This document shows positions 24,037 through 24,120 of a stretch of DNA of 24,120 bases, one piece after another. Source of the stretch: Bacilli bacterium (GTDB lineage: Bacteria > Bacillota_I > Bacilli_A > ML615J-28 > CAG-698); assembly GCA_016296945.1 (NCBI GenBank), contig JAEDHQ010000020.1, positions 1 to 24,120 of the forward strand, in the 5' to 3' direction. Within the stretch, counting starts at the first letter, position 1. Every line of letters starts with the position of its first letter. The position numbers were made by a program, and so were the translations under genes. The notes beneath the pieces were generated by a model. The model ran no database searches. It was not told the origin of the DNA and saw only the letters and a list, made by a program, of their open reading frames with translations.

Positions 24037-24120
24037 ATATTTTATTAAAAAAAATAAATATAAATATTGATTATAGTTTTATTTTGTTTTCGTTAACACT
24101 ATTATATATTTATCAAATCT
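24033..24120 (+). CDS. Start of a gene in the SpoIVFB (M50 site-2 protease) position, 3' end outside window
   Basis: ATG at 24033 overlaps the TGA of the SpoIVFA-like gene (ATGA). The visible 29 residues run open to the window end and give a short basic head (MNILLKKININIDYSF) leading into a hydrophobic helix (ILFSLTLLYIY). SpoIVFB proteins begin in this way. The HExxH site that would prove an M50 protease lies outside the window, so the name is inferred from position only. Confidence 0.45.
   Translation, partial: MNILLKKININIDYSFILFSLTLLYIYQI

Noticed and set aside
1..24120. Mollicute genetic code (TGA as Trp).
   Set aside because: Several genes end at TGA with correct overlaps or terminators, and conserved Trp codons are TGG throughout.

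Overview
The window is AT-rich, low-GC Gram-positive DNA. TGA is used as a stop (murE, the RimK-like gene, the SpoIVFA-like gene) and Trp is TGG, so the standard bacterial code applies and mycoplasma code 4 is excluded. Peptidoglycan genes, strong AGGAGG/AGAGGTG ribosome sites, a valS T-box and a Bacillus-like valS-to-spoIVF gene order point to a Firmicute, probably a small-genome gut-type lineage near Erysipelotrichia/RF39-like Bacilli. That placement is inference. I see no phage genes, IS elements, CRISPR arrays, tRNA or rRNA.

Layout. (1) 3-2783: 3' part of a large secreted-type protein with a beta-helix, two Big_2-like domains and an Amidase_2 catalytic domain, ended by a terminator. (2) 2855-3079: a 74-residue protein of unknown function, convergent with an endonuclease/exonuclease/phosphatase-family gene (3104-3835, minus strand); one bidirectional hairpin lies between them. 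(3) 3941-8259: compact operon murE-mraY-murD-nadD, making the UDP-MurNAc-peptide and lipid I of the cell wall plus one NAD enzyme. MurE has the DNPR signature of meso-diaminopimelate enzymes. (4) 8353-17717: an oligopeptide ABC importer, oppA-oppB-oppC-oppD-oppF, plus a small membrane protein. It has a consensus promoter, a cre-like palindrome and a hairpin after oppA. Most subunits carry large lineage-type insertions. (5) 17778-22067: valS behind a T-box leader (Val specifier), then an HPt-domain protein and a RimK-like ATP-grasp ligase, ended by a terminator. (6) 22129-24120: a SPOR-domain membrane protein (SpoIIB-like), radC, a SpoIVFA-like membrane protein and the start of a gene in the SpoIVFB position.

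How it fits together. The peptide importer feeds amino acids, the T-box tunes valyl-tRNA synthetase to uncharged tRNA-Val, and the mur genes and amidase build and remodel the wall. The right-hand end looks like a condensed version of the Bacillus valS-spoIIB-radC-mre-min-spoIVF block, with folC, maf, mreBCD and minCD absent and an HPt/ATP-grasp pair inserted. The most notable observations are this possible sporulation remnant, the expanded Opp system, and a likely ATA start codon for murD.
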